Source: Myxococcus vastator (GTDB lineage: Bacteria > Myxococcota > Myxococcia > Myxococcales > Myxococcaceae). Taken from it: 41,903 nucleotides of DNA. Made by a program: the position numbers and the translations under genes. Below the pieces are notes generated by a model. The model was not told the DNA's origin, made no database searches, and saw nothing but the letters and a program-made list of their open reading frames with translations. Below are positions 18,905 through 28,005 of this stretch, in pieces. Location: the NCBI RefSeq assembly GCF_010894475.1, contig NZ_JAAIYB010000013.1, positions 1 through 41,903 on the forward strand, in the 5' to 3' direction. The stretch's first letter is position 1. Every line of letters begins with the position of its first letter.

Positions 18905-21900
18905 AGCAGGACCCGCTTCGAGTCATTGCGCTCCGAGGAGGCAGCGCCGAGCACGCTGGCCACGGCGAGCTTTTCGAGAAGCTCCGCCGTCACCTGCTCG
19001 ATGGAATGTTCATCGACGAAACTCTTGAGCGGCATGCTCACGTCGAGCTCGCCCAACACCATGTCCCGCAGCTCGAGCGCCATGATGGAGTCGAACCCCA
19101 GCGCGTCGAACGAGTCCGTGGACGAGAGCTTCGTCGTCGGAATCTTTCCGACCTCGCTGACCATCTCCTTGAGCCGCGCCTCCAGGACACCACGGCGCGC
19201 GGAGCCTTCCAGCGCGAGCAACACCTCGCGCAGCTTGCGAGGCGCCTCCGCGACGTCAGGGACGTCAACGGTGGCAGACGCGGGCCGGAACAGCGACGAC
19301 GCCACGATGGAGGGATGGCTGGCGGTCCATCGCGCCACATCGAAGCGCGCGATGCCCCGGGTGACGCGGTTCTCCGCGAGCACCAGCGCCATGGCCGCCA
19401 GGGCTTCCTCCACGGACATGGGCGACATGCCTCGCTCCGCCAGCCGGTCCCCACGCCGCGCGTCCGCGACGGCCATGCCGACCTCGCCCCAGCTTCCCCA
19501 GTTGAGGCTGATGGCCGGCAGGCCCCGTGCGCGACGGAAGTGCGCCAGCGCATCGAGGAACGCGTTGGCCGCGGCGTAGCTGGCCTGCCCCGGCGAGCCG
19601 ATCAACGACGCCGTCGAGGAGAACAGGACGAAGTGCTCAAGGGTGGCGTCGGTGGCCAACGCATGGAGGTTCCAGGCACCGTCGACCTTGGGGCCCATGA
19701 CCGTCTCGAAGTCCTGGGGCTCCCACTGCAACAACGAGCTGTCCGCCAGCACGCCCGCGCTGTGGAAGATGCCCCCCAGCGGCGCCCCGCCTCCGCGGAC
19801 GGCAGCCAACAGCTCCGCCACTGACTCCGGGCGGCTCACATCGACGCGGAAGGTCTCCACCTTCGCGCCCGCCGCGCGCAGCGGCGCCAGGGCCTGCCGG
19901 GCCTCATCGGTCTCACCCTTTCGTCCACACAGGGCAAGGTGCCGCGCGCCGCGCTCCACCAACCAGGAGGCGAGCCGCAGCCCGATTCCACCCAGCCCAC
20001 CCGTAATCAGGTACGTGCGGTCTCCCCGGGGACGAAACGCGCCCACGCCTTCCGGAATCGTTTGCGCCTGCGTGAGCGAGGGCACCAGCCGCCGCTCGCC
20101 GCGCAGCACGACCTCGTCATCGTCAGCGGCACCAGGAGCCTTGCGCGCCAGCTCTGTCACCAGCGCGCCGAAGTCCGCGGGCTCGACGTCGATGCGCTTG
20201 CAGGCAAGCTCCGGGTGCTCGTAGGCGACGACGCGCCCCAGGCCCCACAGTGGCGCGGCAGCAATCGCCGTGGGTCCAGCCGCTTCGCCAGCGACTTGCG
20301 CGCCCTGGGTGACCAGGAACAACCGAGGCAGCGTGGGCACCGACTGCCGCGCCAGGGTCTGCACGAGCGACGCCGCCGCGTGGACCTCTCGCTGGACCGA
20401 GGTGTGCAGCCCTTCCAGTGACTCAGGGTGCTCCGAACCCGCCAGGTAGATGATGCCTCGAGGCGCCGGGCTCTCTGACAGCCACTCCCGCAGCACCGGC
20501 GCCTGCTCGGAGCCCACGCTGGCCACGCGCACCGTGCCTCCAGCGGAGGACAGGGCCTGCCGAAGCGCCTCCGCGGCAGCCGGCTGCATGCTCACGATGA
20601 GCCAGCGCCCCTCCGCCTCCACGGGCCCCTGCCCCACCGCGCGCGCATGCCACGCGAGCTCGCAGTAGAGGTCCCGAGGGGAAACATCCCGGACGGTCCG
20701 CACGCTGCTCGGCGCAGGAGCCACCTCTCCGTCCCACCAGTAGCGCTCACGCTGCCACGGGTATGTCGGAACCACCGTCCTGCGCGCCCCGGTGTAGAGC
20801 CCCTCGAAGCGAATCGAGCTTCCGGAGGAGTACCCACCCGCGATGACTCCCAGGACACCCGTCCAGGCGTCATCACCGGGCAAGCTCGCGCGCAGGACCG
20901 CGGCGTTGCTTCCACGGCTTCGTGCAGCGGCCTCCAACGCCTCCCCCACGGAGGCGTCACACGAGACCAGGATGAAAGCCGAGGCGTTCCGCGCGCACAG
21001 CTGCGCCACGGACGACGTCAGGTCGCTCACGGCGGTGCGCTGTCTCTCCCAGTACGCGGCTGGCACCGTGGCGCCCGCTTCGACCCAGGTGCCATCGACG
21101 GTGGAGAAGAACGGGGACTTCACGGGTTGAGGACGCACGGGCTGCGCCGGAGCAAGCTGCAAGGCGAGCCGCACGGCGTCTTCCACGCTGAGTGCTCCCG
21201 CGACCACCCCCGCGGAGAGCGCGCCCACGCCGGAACCCGAAACAACAGCGGGAATCAGCCCACACGAGCGCCAGAGCTCCGCCAACGCGAGCTGGAGCAC
21301 GAGGAGCACGCCCACCGGGTGTCCTTCGCCCGGCTGCTCGATGACAGACCAGCCCGCGACCTGCTGGACGACCGCATCCACTCGCTCCGCGTGGACCCGG
21401 AAGAGGTCCCGGCCCAGCAGCTCACGCAGCAGCCGGCCGGCCTCGGGCTCAGCGCCCCCGAAGAGGAAGACAGGCTCGCCCTCGCGGGAACCGCGGGTGA
21501 CGCCCGGCGCATCGCGCCCCTCCGCGACAGCGTGAAGGCCCGCACGAAGCGCCTCGGGCGTCCTCGCCACGAGCACCGCACGATGCGCATGGTGTGAGCG
21601 TCCAGCGCCCGCCGTGAAGCACGCATCCTGGAGGTGCGTCCCAGCTCCAGCCGCTGACACGTACTTGAGCCACGACGCCGCCAGCGTGCGCAGCGCGGGC
21701 TCCGAGCGCGCGGAGAGGGGCAACACATACGGCCCGGCCTCCACGGCGGCATGGGGGGCCTCCGCGTAGGCCTCGACGAGCGCGTGCGCATTCACGCCGC
21801 TCATCCCGAACGAGCTCACGGCGACGCGATGCGGGCCGTCCTTCGCCGCCAGGGGCGTGCGCGCCCGAGGCACCGCGAGCCCCGAGCCCTCCCACGTGAA

Positions 21901-23121
21901 CTCCGGTGTCGGGTGTTCGAAGTTGATGGAGGGAGGCACCTCGCCCGTCTGGAGCACCAGGACGGCCTTGATGAGCCCCGCGATGCCGGCCGCGGCCTCC
22001 GTGTGACCGATGTTCGGCTTGACGGAGCCAATCCACAGCGGGCGCTCCGAAGGCCGCGACGCGCCGTAGACGCGCGACACGCCGTCCAGCTCGATGGGGT
22101 CTCCCAGCCGCGTCCCCGTCCCGTGCGCTTCCAGGTAGTCCACCTGTCCGGGCTCGATGCCCGCGCGCTGCAACACGCGCCGGTACAGCGCCTCCTGCGC
22201 CCCGACGTTCGGCACCGTGAGACCACCGCTCGCGCCGTCGTGGTTCATGCCCGTGCCGCGCAAGGTCGCCAGGATGCGGTCGCCATCCCGAACGGCGTCC
22301 CGCAGCCGCTTCAGGATGACCACGCCGCAGCCTTCTCCCTGCACCATCCCGTCCGCGTCCCGGTCGAACGTGCGGCAGTGGCCGCTGGGGGACAGGGCTC
22401 CCGCCTTGGACAGGAACACGCTGAGCTGCGGCGCCAGGATGAGCTTCACGCCACCGGCGATGGCCAGCGTCGACTCCTCCGTCCGCAGGCTCTGACACGC
22501 CAGGTGCACGGCGGACAGCGAGGACGAGCACGCGGTGTCCACCGCCATGCTCGGCCCTTCCAGCCCGAGGAGATACGACAGCCGGCCCGCCACATAGCTG
22601 GCGTCCACACCCGTGGAGTAGTGGGCGCTCACCTTCTCCAGCCCGCCCCCCGTGACGAACGCGTAGTCCTTCGCGTGGACGCCCGCGAAGACACCGGTCC
22701 GCGTCCCCAGGAGCTGGTGCGGGGGAAGGCCCGCGTCCTCCAGGGCCTCCCAACTCACCTCCAGGAAGAAGCGCTGCTGCGGGTCCATCCCCTCGGCTTC
22801 ACGCCGGGAGATGTGGAAGAAGTCCGCGTCGAAACGGTCCACCTCGTCGACGAAGCCCGCGCGGCGCATGGCCATCTCCCCCTGGAGCGCGCGCCGGTCG
22901 CTGGGCGTTTCCGTCAGCGCCTCCCCCGCCCCCCACAGCAGGTCGCGGAACCTCGCGGGGCTGGTGGCGCCCCCCGGAAAGCGGCAGGCCATGCCGATGA
23001 TGGCAATCGGCTCCCGCTCACCATTCGAGGCCGCGGCCAGCTTCTTCTGCAGCTTCTCGATGGTCAGCAGCGCCTGCTGGAGCGGCGACAACTCCGCCAT
23101 GAATCCGTCTTTCCGGTTCAT
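18901..23121 (-). CDS. PKS module KS-(degenerate AT)-KR-ACP
   Basis: Protein of 1406 residues from ATG 23121, with AGAGG 8 bases ahead and TGATG overlap with the previous gene. A GTG at 23124 is also possible. It has an N-terminal coiled docking segment (1-40) and a KS with Cys198, EAHGTGT and KPNIGH intact. The AT region (about 548-786) is a remnant: it is roughly 100 residues shorter than the AT of the 4414-9975 protein, GQGSQ has become GAEPE, the GHSxG active site is GSGVG (Gly631 in place of the catalytic Ser), and the segment that should hold HAFHS is missing. The post-AT linker YPWQRERYW remains. There is no DH. The KR has GGLGGIG and Tyr1182 (ASYAAAN), and ACP Ser1345 is in GFDSI. KS, KR and ACP look functional, so any extender unit must be loaded by an AT in trans, or the module only relays the chain. 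The C-terminus should pair with the TubC domain that follows. Confidence 0.95.
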   Translation of the reverse strand: MNRKDGFMAELSPLQQALLTIEKLQKKLAAASNGEREPIAIIGMACRFPGGATSPARFRDLLWGAGEALTETPSDRRALQGEMAMRRAGFVDEVDRFDADFFHISRREAEGMDPQQRFFLEVSWEALEDAGLPPHQLLGTRTGVFAGVHAKDYAFVTGGGLEKVSAHYSTGVDASYVAGRLSYLLGLEGPSMAVDTACSSSLSAVHLACQSLRTEESTLAIAGGVKLILAPQLSVFLSKAGALSPSGHCRTFDRDADGMVQGEGCGVVILKRLRDAVRDGDRILATLRGTGMNHDGASGGLTVPNVGAQEALYRRVLQRAGIEPGQVDYLEAHGTGTRLGDPIELDGVSRVYGASRPSERPLWIGSVKPNIGHTEAAAGIAGLIKAVLVLQTGEVPPSINFEHPTPEFTWEGSGLAVPRARTPLAAKDGPHRVAVSSFGMSGVNAHALVEAYAEAPHAAVEAGPYVLPLSARSEPALRTLAASWLKYVSAAGAGTHLQDACFTAGAGRSHHAHRAVLVARTPEALRAGLHAVAEGRDAPGVTRGSREGEPVFLFGGAEPEAGRLLRELLGRDLFRVHAERVDAVVQQVAGWSVIEQPGEGHPVGVLLVLQLALAELWRSCGLIPAVVSGSGVGALSAGVVAGALSVEDAVRLALQLAPAQPVRPQPVKSPFFSTVDGTWVEAGATVPAAYWERQRTAVSDLTSSVAQLCARNASAFILVSCDASVGEALEAAARSRGSNAAVLRASLPGDDAWTGVLGVIAGGYSSGSSIRFEGLYTGARRTVVPTYPWQRERYWWDGEVAPAPSSVRTVRDVSPRDLYCELAWHARAVGQGPVEAEGRWLIVSMQPAAAEALRQALSSAGGTVRVASVGSEQAPVLREWLSESPAPRGIIYLAGSEHPESLEGLHTSVQREVHAAASLVQTLARQSVPTLPRLFLVTQGAQVAGEAAGPTAIAAAPLWGLGRVVAYEHPELACKRIDVEPADFGALVTELARKAPGAADDDEVVLRGERRLVPSLTQAQTIPEGVGAFRPRGDRTYLITGGLGGIGLRLASWLVERGARHLALCGRKGETDEARQALAPLRAAGAKVETFRVDVSRPESVAELLAAVRGGGAPLGGIFHSAGVLADSSLLQWEPQDFETVMGPKVDGAWNLHALATDATLEHFVLFSSTASLIGSPGQASYAAANAFLDALAHFRRARGLPAISLNWGSWGEVGMAVADARRGDRLAERGMSPMSVEEALAAMALVLAENRVTRGIARFDVARWTASHPSIVASSLFRPASATVDVPDVAEAPRKLREVLLALEGSARRGVLEARLKEMVSEVGKIPTTKLSSTDSFDALGFDSIMALELRDMVLGELDVSMPLKSFVDEHSIEQVTAELLEKLAVASVLGAASSERNDSKRVLL

Positions 23122-25331
23122 CACGCGACCTCTAGGCTGAGTTCCGCCAGCGTCCGGGCGATCTGCTCGCGCGCTTCGTCCTCGGACAGCCCGGCGATGC
23201 GCTCCATCAGGCCCTGCTCCTCCTGCTCGGGCGTGCTCACGTCGCCCGAGTCCGACGGCAGGCGGCCACGCCGCGCCTCCAGCAGGGACACCAGCCGCTT
23301 CGCCAGCGGCTCCAGCCGAGGCAGCTCGAAGAAGAGCGTCGTCGACAGCGGGAGCTCGAGCTCCCGCGAGATGCGCTCCTTCAGCAGCGTGGCCCCAATG
23401 GAGTTCAGGCCCAGCTCGAAGAAGGTCCGCCCTTGCACGTCGAGCGTCGCGGGCTCGACCTCCAACACGTCCGCGAGGTGCCCACGCAGGAACGCCCGCA
23501 TCTGGGCTTCTCCGTGCACATCGGGCACGCGGGAAGCATCCCCGGCGGCGACGGCAGCGGCCTGAAGCAGCGAGGAGGCCTCCGGCCGCGCGTCCTTGGG
23601 TGAGCGGCAGACTTCATCGGGCGAAAGCCACTCAGGCCACAGGCGCTGACGCTGGAAGGGGTAGACCGGCAGGCTCACGCAGCGGCCCGCACGCACCGGA
23701 AACGCCTCGGGCGGCACGGCCCCATCCGCGACGAAGACACGCCCGGCCTCCACCTGCTCCAGCGGCACGCCCTCCTGCGCCAGCAGCGTCGTCCCGCTCG
23801 ACGTCGCCAGCGAGTCCAGGAGCGCCACGAGCCCAGCCCGGTCTCCCGCGACTATTGCGGCCCGGTGACGGTGGTGCTGACGCTTGAGCGCGGCGGTGAA
23901 GCAGATGTCCTCCAGCGTCGCCACCGAGTCCGGCGTCGCGGCGAGGAAGGCCCGAAGCTGGAGCGCCCGCTGACGGAGCGCATCCTGAGAGAGCGCCGAG
24001 AGCGCCAGGAAATGGACCGGCGCCGGCGTCCGCTCCAGCACCGCCGCCGGAGCGGCCTCCAGGACCACGAAGCCGTTGGCACCGCCCAGGGAGGTGGACA
24101 CGATGCCCGCCCGCGGAGGCACGCCAGGCTCCCGCGCGGCCCAGGGCTCCAGCTCCGTCTGGATGCTCAGCCCGAGCGCGTCGAACGCCACCAGCGGGTT
24201 GGGCGCATCCACGTGAATCGTCGGCGGCAAGGTGCGGTGGTGCAGTGACAGGCACACCTTGATGAACTGCGCGATGCCCGCCGCGGCACCCAGGTAACCC
24301 ACGTTGTTGCTGATGGCGCCGAGCCTGCAAGGCACCCTCCGCCGCGGTCCAAGCGCCTCGCCGATGGCCTCCGCCTCGGCCGCGTCCCCCTTGAGGAACG
24401 CCGAGCCGTGCAGCTCGATGTAGTCGATGCTCGCCGGAGCCACCCCGCCCTGCGCACACGCCTGCCGGATGACGTCCGCCTGCGCCGAGGCGCTGGGCGC
24501 CATGATCCACTCGTTCCGGCCGTTGTGGTTGACGGCGCTGCCCCGAATCACCGCGTACACGCGCTCGCTGGGGTCAACCTGGGACAGGCGCTTGAGGACG
24601 ACAACGCCAGCCCCCTCCCCGCGCACGTAGCCGTCCGCCTGGGCATCCAGGGTCCGGCACTGCCCCTGCTCGGAGAACACGCCGGCCTGGGACAGCATGA
24701 TGCTGCTGTCCGGTGACAACATCAGCTCGACGCCCCCGGCCAGGGCCATCTCCACCTCGCCCAGCATCAGGCTGCGGCAGGCCTCATGAAGGGCCACCGT
24801 CGAGGAGGCGCACCCCACGCTCGACACGGTGCTGGGCCCTCGGAAATCAAACGCGTAGGAGAGCCGGTTGGCCGCGAAGGACGCCGTCGTCCCCAGGACG
24901 GAGTAGCCATCCAGCGCGGCCCAGTCCCGCGCCAGCATCCGCTGGAAGTCGCTGAAGTTGACGCCCATGAAGACGCCCGTGCGGCTCCCTCGCACGGCGT
25001 CGAAGGGCAGGCCCGCGTCCTCCAGCGCATGCCATGCGCACTCGAAGAGGAGCCGGTGCTGCGGGTCCATCTGCCGCAGCTCCCGCTTCGACAGCCGGAA
25101 CGCCGCGGGGTCGGCCAGCTCCACGCCGTCAATCAGCCCGGCCTTGCGGTTGCGAATCGTCCCGGGGCGATCAGGCGCCGCGTCGAAGAGCGAGGCCGAT
25201 GGCCAGCGCCCGGACGGGATGTCTCCCGTCGCATCAATCCCATCACATAGCATTTGCCAGAGCGTACGTGGGCAGTCCGACATGGGGAGACGCAGCCCCA
25301 GTCCAATCACAGCAATGGGTTCACACCACAT
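23121..25331 (-). CDS. KS-ACP protein with excised AT and altered KS active site
   Basis: Given from ATG 25331 (736 residues), which sits just before the KS and has CGGAG about 10 bases upstream. The frame is open to a TTG at 25406, only 3 bases after the previous stop but without a visible ribosome site. KS: Cys174 (VGCASS) and His308 (ELHGSA, normally EAHGTGT) are kept, but the Lys and His of KxNxGH are lost (SNNVGYLG, Tyr346), so decarboxylative condensation is doubtful. After the KS-AT linker the AT core is absent; the sequence passes directly to the post-AT linker YPFQRQRLW. ACP Ser644 is in GLNSI, and the C-terminal helix (LSEDEAREQIARTL) is a docking element. There is almost no N-terminal docking segment, as expected for the first protein of a line. 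It may receive the starter (predicted pyrrolyl) and pass it on. The loading role is inference. Confidence 0.9.
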   Translation of the reverse strand: MWCEPIAVIGLGLRLPMSDCPRTLWQMLCDGIDATGDIPSGRWPSASLFDAAPDRPGTIRNRKAGLIDGVELADPAAFRLSKRELRQMDPQHRLLFECAWHALEDAGLPFDAVRGSRTGVFMGVNFSDFQRMLARDWAALDGYSVLGTTASFAANRLSYAFDFRGPSTVSSVGCASSTVALHEACRSLMLGEVEMALAGGVELMLSPDSSIMLSQAGVFSEQGQCRTLDAQADGYVRGEGAGVVVLKRLSQVDPSERVYAVIRGSAVNHNGRNEWIMAPSASAQADVIRQACAQGGVAPASIDYIELHGSAFLKGDAAEAEAIGEALGPRRRVPCRLGAISNNVGYLGAAAGIAQFIKVCLSLHHRTLPPTIHVDAPNPLVAFDALGLSIQTELEPWAAREPGVPPRAGIVSTSLGGANGFVVLEAAPAAVLERTPAPVHFLALSALSQDALRQRALQLRAFLAATPDSVATLEDICFTAALKRQHHRHRAAIVAGDRAGLVALLDSLATSSGTTLLAQEGVPLEQVEAGRVFVADGAVPPEAFPVRAGRCVSLPVYPFQRQRLWPEWLSPDEVCRSPKDARPEASSLLQAAAVAAGDASRVPDVHGEAQMRAFLRGHLADVLEVEPATLDVQGRTFFELGLNSIGATLLKERISRELELPLSTTLFFELPRLEPLAKRLVSLLEARRGRLPSDSGDVSTPEQEEQGLMERIAGLSEDEAREQIARTLAELSLEVA

Positions 25332-25409
25332 CAGGGCACGGCTCCGCTGGCGGCCTGAAAGCCGCTCAGACTCATCACCTGTTTGAACTTCATTCTCGAC
25401 CAACAAGAA

Positions 25410-27953
25410 TCAATAAAGACATACATCCGGAACATCTCTTACCGCGGCCGGCGTGGCATCACGCGGCCCCAGGCCTCCGTCCTCCACCACGGACAGCTCG
25501 TCGAAATCGAAGAGGGCGTGCTTGTACAGCTTGAGGCGTGGGCTCAATCCTTCGGGGCCCACCCGCACCGCGACGAACTTCGCGCGGTCGGTCTGCAGCA
25601 TCCGCTCGAAGTCCCGGACGGATTGCTTCGAGGACTCTGGATACCCGAACCGGGAGATGGCTTCCAGAACCGCGGAGGTCTGGATCCCGCTGTAGATGAG
25701 GTTGATGCGCTTGGGCTGGGCTTGGGACTCGGAGGTCTCGATGGCGACCTGGGTCATCTTGTCCGCGGAGTTCTCCCAGAGCAGCGCGTTGAGCTGGCGG
25801 ACCCGCTCCAGCTCCGGGGCGGACACGCCCATGTCCTGGAGGAAGCGCCACAGCTCCGAGCCGGGCTGGAACGGGGGCTGCTTGTGATCGAAGCGCACCA
25901 GGTACATCTTGGATTCGAGCGTCCCGTCCTCCAGGAAGCTCAGTCCCAGGAACAGCGGGTAGTACTCGGTCCGCAGCGCGGAAGCATGGCGCTTCACCCG
26001 CTCCGTGAAGGTCCCTGCCCGGAAGCGCTCCGGCAGGCGGCTCATCGCCTCATCGAAGCCGGAGTGCCCGCGCATGGGGTCGAAGTGCCAGCTGGCGGCA
26101 ATGGAATACCGGGTGGGGCCTCCGGGCTTGAACTCCGCGCGCACCAGGCCCAGGTCCGATGAGCGGAACGTCTCGCAGATGGCCACGGACCGCTCGACGC
26201 CCTCGTTGGAGATGCCGAGCTGACGCATGTACTCCCGGAAGGCCCGCGTGACCGTCCCGTTGTCGCTGTAGAGCATGAAGCCCAGGCCGGGCTCGTCCAC
26301 GTTGTAGGAGAACTCAATCAACGCCCGCTTCGCGACGCCCAGGCCCTGCACCGGGAGCCAGTACTCCAGGAACCGCCGCGCCTCGGCGGCCTCGCTCAGC
26401 AACCCCTGGGCACGCAGGGCATCGCGGACGAACCACCCCAACGTCTTGTCCAGCTTCCTCAGCCTTTCCGTGTCGAAGTGGCAGATGCGATCCCGCGGTC
26501 CCACCATTCCAGGCGCCACCAGGTTGGCCAGCACCCGCCCCACGTAGCGCGCACCCAGCGCCACCCGGCTGGCGGGCCACAGCGCCCCGTTGCCCGGGCC
26601 CTCCACGGACTGCTTCCGCCAGGCGCGCTGCGCGAGCCGCAAGGCGATGTCCGGGCGCAGGAGGAACTCCGGCCCCGCCTGGACGTGCATCAGCTTGAGG
26701 AACTCCTGGTAGATCTCCGGGTGCTCGTGGTTCAGCGCGTAGAGCTCCTCCACGTACCATTGCGCCAGCTTGATGAGCCGCGTCCGCTCGCCGGGGACGT
26801 GGGGATGCCGCATGGCCTCCGCCGTCACGAAGAACCACAGCCCCTGGAGCCACTGCGCGCCCGTGCGCAGGTAGGACGCCGTCCAGGCCTGCGTCACAGC
26901 CTCCAGGCTGTCGAGCTGGTGCAGCGCCTCGTTGAGGAGGTTCGCCTCCAGCATCGCCACCGACATGCCCTGGCCGAAGACGGGGTCGAAGTAGCACCAC
27001 GCGTCCCCCAGGACGAGCAGCCCCGCGGGGAAGTCCCGGACGCGCTCGAAGTGGCGCCACTTCACGTCCGGCACCCGGTACACCTGGACGTCGGAGACGG
27101 GCTTCGCGTCCTTGATGGCCTCGTAGATGTCCGGCTCGCGGAGGCCCCGGGCGAACTCCAGGAACCCGTCCTCGTCGCGGGGCGGGTGGTGTCCTTCGTA
27201 GCCGAACAAGGACACGATCCAGCGCTTGCCTTCCACGCCCTGCATCGCGCCGCCGCGCGGCTCGTCGGGCGGTAGCGGGGTGATCCACAGCCCCCGCCAG
27301 TCCCTGGCGCCCTCGGGCTGCTCGAAGAGGCGTGACACGTAGCAGAGGTTGATGGGCAGCCGGCTCTCCTCTGGCGGGCTGAACCCCAACTCCGACAACC
27401 ACTTGCCCAGCTGCGAACCGCGCCCGCTCGCGTCGACGACGAGGTTGGCGAGCCGGTTGGTCACCGCGCCGCCGTCCCCGTGACGGTCATGCGTCTGGAC
27501 ACCGAGGATCCGCCGCCCATCCGGCGTGGCCAGCAGCGCCCGCACCGCGGTCGACTCCAGGATCTCCACGTTGGGATAGGCGCGGAGCCGCTCTCTCAGG
27601 TAGCGCTCCAGGGAGAAGCGCGTCTGCGGGTACAGGACGATGCCGCTGCGGTAGCGCGGCATCCAGTCACCGAACTGCAACCACCGCAGGTCCTGGGTGA
27701 AGTCGAAGGGCTCGATACCGTCCGCCTTCATCTGCTCGACGAGGCCGGGGAAGTACTGCTCCAGCAGGTCCACGCCCTTTCGCAGCAGGACGTGGATGTG
27801 ATGGGCCTGCGGCGCCCCCTGGCGCGGGCCGTCGTGGAGCGCGTCCCGTTCAATGACGGTGACGCGCTCGAAGTGGTCCGCCAGCACACGCGCGGCGCTG
27901 AGCCCACCCATGCTGGCGCCAATGACAATGGCGCTTCCAGGAAGTTTATTCAT
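25410..27953 (-). CDS. FAD-dependent monooxygenase/epoxidase-like protein with C-terminal repeat domain
   Basis: 847 residues from ATG 27953, preceded by AAGAGGCGGGA; an in-frame TTG at 27980 is less likely. The N-terminal half (about 1-470) is a class A flavin monooxygenase: the FAD dinucleotide motif is in VIGASMGGLSAARVL near residue 10, and the second flavin motif is GDAWCYFDPVFGQGM near 315-330. That second motif resembles polyether epoxidases (MonCI, LasC) and squalene-epoxidase-like enzymes. No exact halogenase WxWxIP motif is seen. The C-terminal half (about 480-847) is not recognised. It shows about five repeats of two short strands and a helix (near 544, 594, 664, 734 and 788), ending in RLKLYKH. 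That periodicity suggests the PT barrel of ABBA aromatic prenyltransferases, by inference only. It lies 52 bases after the phosphatase gene and just ahead of the PKS genes, and probably tailors the product by epoxidation or hydroxylation. Confidence 0.85.
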   Translation of the reverse strand: MNKLPGSAIVIGASMGGLSAARVLADHFERVTVIERDALHDGPRQGAPQAHHIHVLLRKGVDLLEQYFPGLVEQMKADGIEPFDFTQDLRWLQFGDWMPRYRSGIVLYPQTRFSLERYLRERLRAYPNVEILESTAVRALLATPDGRRILGVQTHDRHGDGGAVTNRLANLVVDASGRGSQLGKWLSELGFSPPEESRLPINLCYVSRLFEQPEGARDWRGLWITPLPPDEPRGGAMQGVEGKRWIVSLFGYEGHHPPRDEDGFLEFARGLREPDIYEAIKDAKPVSDVQVYRVPDVKWRHFERVRDFPAGLLVLGDAWCYFDPVFGQGMSVAMLEANLLNEALHQLDSLEAVTQAWTASYLRTGAQWLQGLWFFVTAEAMRHPHVPGERTRLIKLAQWYVEELYALNHEHPEIYQEFLKLMHVQAGPEFLLRPDIALRLAQRAWRKQSVEGPGNGALWPASRVALGARYVGRVLANLVAPGMVGPRDRICHFDTERLRKLDKTLGWFVRDALRAQGLLSEAAEARRFLEYWLPVQGLGVAKRALIEFSYNVDEPGLGFMLYSDNGTVTRAFREYMRQLGISNEGVERSVAICETFRSSDLGLVRAEFKPGGPTRYSIAASWHFDPMRGHSGFDEAMSRLPERFRAGTFTERVKRHASALRTEYYPLFLGLSFLEDGTLESKMYLVRFDHKQPPFQPGSELWRFLQDMGVSAPELERVRQLNALLWENSADKMTQVAIETSESQAQPKRINLIYSGIQTSAVLEAISRFGYPESSKQSVRDFERMLQTDRAKFVAVRVGPEGLSPRLKLYKHALFDFDELSVVEDGGLGPRDATPAAVRDVPDVCLY

Positions 27954-28005
27954 GCCGTGTCCCGCCTCTTGCAGCGTCAACGCTCGGGTTGCTCGCGGAA
28001 GGCCC

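Noticed and set aside
25410..27953. Flavin-dependent pyrrole halogenase (PltA-like)
   Set aside because: A halogenase would fit a pyrrole pathway, but no exact WxWxIP motif is present (the nearest is GLWITP), and the second flavin motif fits epoxidase/hydroxylase enzymes better.
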